From: Patescibacteria group bacterium
GTDB taxonomy: Bacteria > Patescibacteriota > Microgenomatia > UBA12405 > JAHJSD01
Reading direction: 5' to 3'
NCBI GenBank assembly: GCA_018830585.1
Contig: JAHJSD010000102.1
Coordinates: 1-6,307, forward strand
DNA: 6,307 bases
Below, piece after piece: positions 5,787 to 6,307 of the stretch. The position numbers were made by a program, and so were the translations under genes. The notes beneath the pieces were generated by a model. That model was not told the origin of the DNA. It made no database searches and was given only the letters and a program-made list of their open reading frames with translations. The first letter of the stretch is position 1; the number at the start of each line of letters is the position of its first letter.

Positions 5787-6161
5787 ATGGCCAATTTCTT
5801 TAAGATTATTATCGCCACCCTGTTAATCAGTTTAGTTTCTCTTGTCGGCGTTTTTATCATTTCCTTTAAGAGAAGTTTTTTAAAGAAAATCTCTTTTCTT
5901 TTGGTTTCTTTGGCCGCCGGCAGTTTAATGGCCGGAGCCTTTTTTCACCTTCTGCCCAAGGCCGCCGAGCAGCTTCCTGCCGAGGTTCTTTTTCCAGCAG
6001 TTTTAGTTTCTTTCATAACTTTCCTTTTAATCGAAAAACTACTCCCCTGGCGCCATTGTCGCCAGGAAAATTGCGAAGTTCATACTTTCGCCTTTATGAA
6101 TTTAGTTGGAGACGCGGTTCATAATTTTAGCGATTTGGGTCACTTGCGAATTTTGAGTTAA
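5787..6161 (+). pseudogene. ZIP family metal transporter, N-terminal half only
   Basis: The 124-aa product matches the first half of ZIP divalent-metal transporters (zinc/iron import across the cytoplasmic membrane). Hydrophobic segments lie at about 6-27, 35-56 and 66-86. The second carries the family-like AAGSLMAGAFFHLLPKA, and the loop has WRHCRQENCEVH with potential metal ligands. The fourth helix begins normally as FMNLVGDAVHNFSD (103-116), the conserved HNxxD metal motif, but family members continue GL-IAASF. Here the protein instead reads LGHLRILS and stops, missing roughly half of the expected 240-260 aa. Neither other plus frame restores the family pattern, so a simple frameshift is unlikely. 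The break falls at about 6134, where repeat-like sequence starts. AGGAAG at 5773-5778 is a plausible ribosome site; the gene follows the enolase by 25 bp. A functional short protein seems unlikely. Confidence 0.75.
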
Positions 6162-6251
6162 TTTCAGAGAGAGGTAAACTTTTTTAGTTAAGTTAGATAA
6201 GAAAACGTAAAAAACACCTCCGAGGTGTTGCGAAACGAAGTGAAGTGACCC
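6137..6251. repeat. 9-bp inverted repeat GGGTCACTT / AAGTGACCC at the ZIP break
   Basis: GGGTCACTT at 6137-6145 is the exact reverse complement of AAGTGACCC at 6243-6251, with 97 bases between. The left arm begins three bases after the last codon that matches the ZIP family. The right arm runs into the 59-bp end repeat. The same GGGTCACTT also occurs at 126-134 inside the left structured segment, so these bases appear to belong to a repeat family rather than to the transporter gene. Confidence 0.6.
6209..6229 (-). terminator. Intrinsic terminator-like hairpin on the minus strand
   Basis: AACACCT (6213-6219) and AGGTGTT (6223-6229) form a 7-bp stem with a three-base loop. Read on the minus strand the stem ends in a run of six T residues (6214-6209), as expected of a Rho-independent terminator. 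It would stop a transcript entering from the right end of the window, converging on the ZIP gene. There is no T run on the plus-strand side, so it does not serve the plus-strand genes. Confidence 0.5.
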
Positions 6252-6307
6252 CTCGGATGGTGAAGGATAGCAAAAATCCCTCTTCGTCACACCATCCGAG
6301 GAGTCAG
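6249..6307. repeat. Right copy of 59-bp end repeat with internal hairpin
   Basis: This is the direct repeat of 1-59. Its 12-bp arms (CCTCGGATGGTG at 6251-6262 and CACCATCCGAGG at 6290-6301) are perfectly complementary, whereas the left copy has one wobble. It overlaps the right arm of the GGGTCACTT/AAGTGACCC inverted repeat by 3 bp and lies just upstream (plus sense) of the window end, so the rest of the element is probably cut off. Confidence 0.85.

Noticed and set aside
6102..6290. Minus-strand ORF of 62 codons over the end of the ZIP gene and the repeat
   Set aside because: It is antisense to a recognisable protein, runs through a hairpin terminator and the structured repeat, and resembles no family I know.
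6146..6307. T-box riboswitch suggested by the AGAGAG motif at 6166-6172 and the GGATGGTG hairpin
   Set aside because: No specifier loop, no TGGN antiterminator bulge and no downstream synthetase gene could be identified; GGTG is part of a perfect stem.
1..6307. Small circular plasmid or phage-like element
   Set aside because: No replication initiator, integrase, mobilisation or structural gene is present, and the genes are core metabolism, replication and tRNA.

Overview
The window looks like bacterial chromosome from a member of the Candidate Phyla Radiation (Patescibacteria), most probably a Microgenomates-type lineage. This is inferred from style and from remembered family resemblance, not from a search. 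The signs are short, tightly packed genes with ATGA stop/start overlaps, a reduced DNA polymerase III delta-like protein (227 aa), a free-standing 84-aa EF-Tu domain-2-like protein, a compact enolase homologue (348 aa), a tRNA gene with no encoded CCA, and intergenic spaces full of palindromic repeats. TGA ends genes at the ATGA overlaps, so the standard bacterial code applies.

Layout. Positions 1-158 hold a structured, repeat-derived segment without a gene. Its first 59 bases recur as the last 59 bases of the window (6249-6307) with one difference. A minus-strand tRNA-Glu(UUC) follows at 162-233. Positions 234-479 hold a degenerate 7-8 bp repeat, a hairpin around a perfect 12-bp palindrome, and a good minus-strand sigma70-type promoter that could drive the tRNA. 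Plus-strand cluster 1 (480-1837) encodes an EF-Tu domain-2-like protein, a HolA-like clamp-loader subunit and a single-domain cupin related to mannose-6-phosphate isomerase type II. A 595-bp spacer (1838-2432) has no convincing gene and carries a mosaic of palindromic repeats. Plus-strand cluster 2 (2433-6161) encodes phosphoenolpyruvate synthase, a compact divergent enolase, and the N-terminal half of a ZIP metal transporter. The ZIP protein ends inside its conserved membrane metal site, where repeat-like sequence begins. A minus-strand terminator-like hairpin and the second 59-bp repeat close the window.

How the genes fit together. Phosphoenolpyruvate synthase (pyruvate to PEP) and enolase (PEP to or from 2-phosphoglycerate) catalyse adjacent steps of lower glycolysis/gluconeogenesis and overlap by 4 bp, so they look like a translationally coupled metabolic pair. 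Cluster 1 mixes translation-like, replication and sugar/cupin functions, with no single pathway visible.

The items most worth a second look are the structured end repeats with mutually exclusive pairings, the ZIP gene broken at its metal-binding motif next to an inverted repeat, and the shortened enolase with changes at substrate-contact positions. No defence system, CRISPR array, transposase or phage gene was seen.
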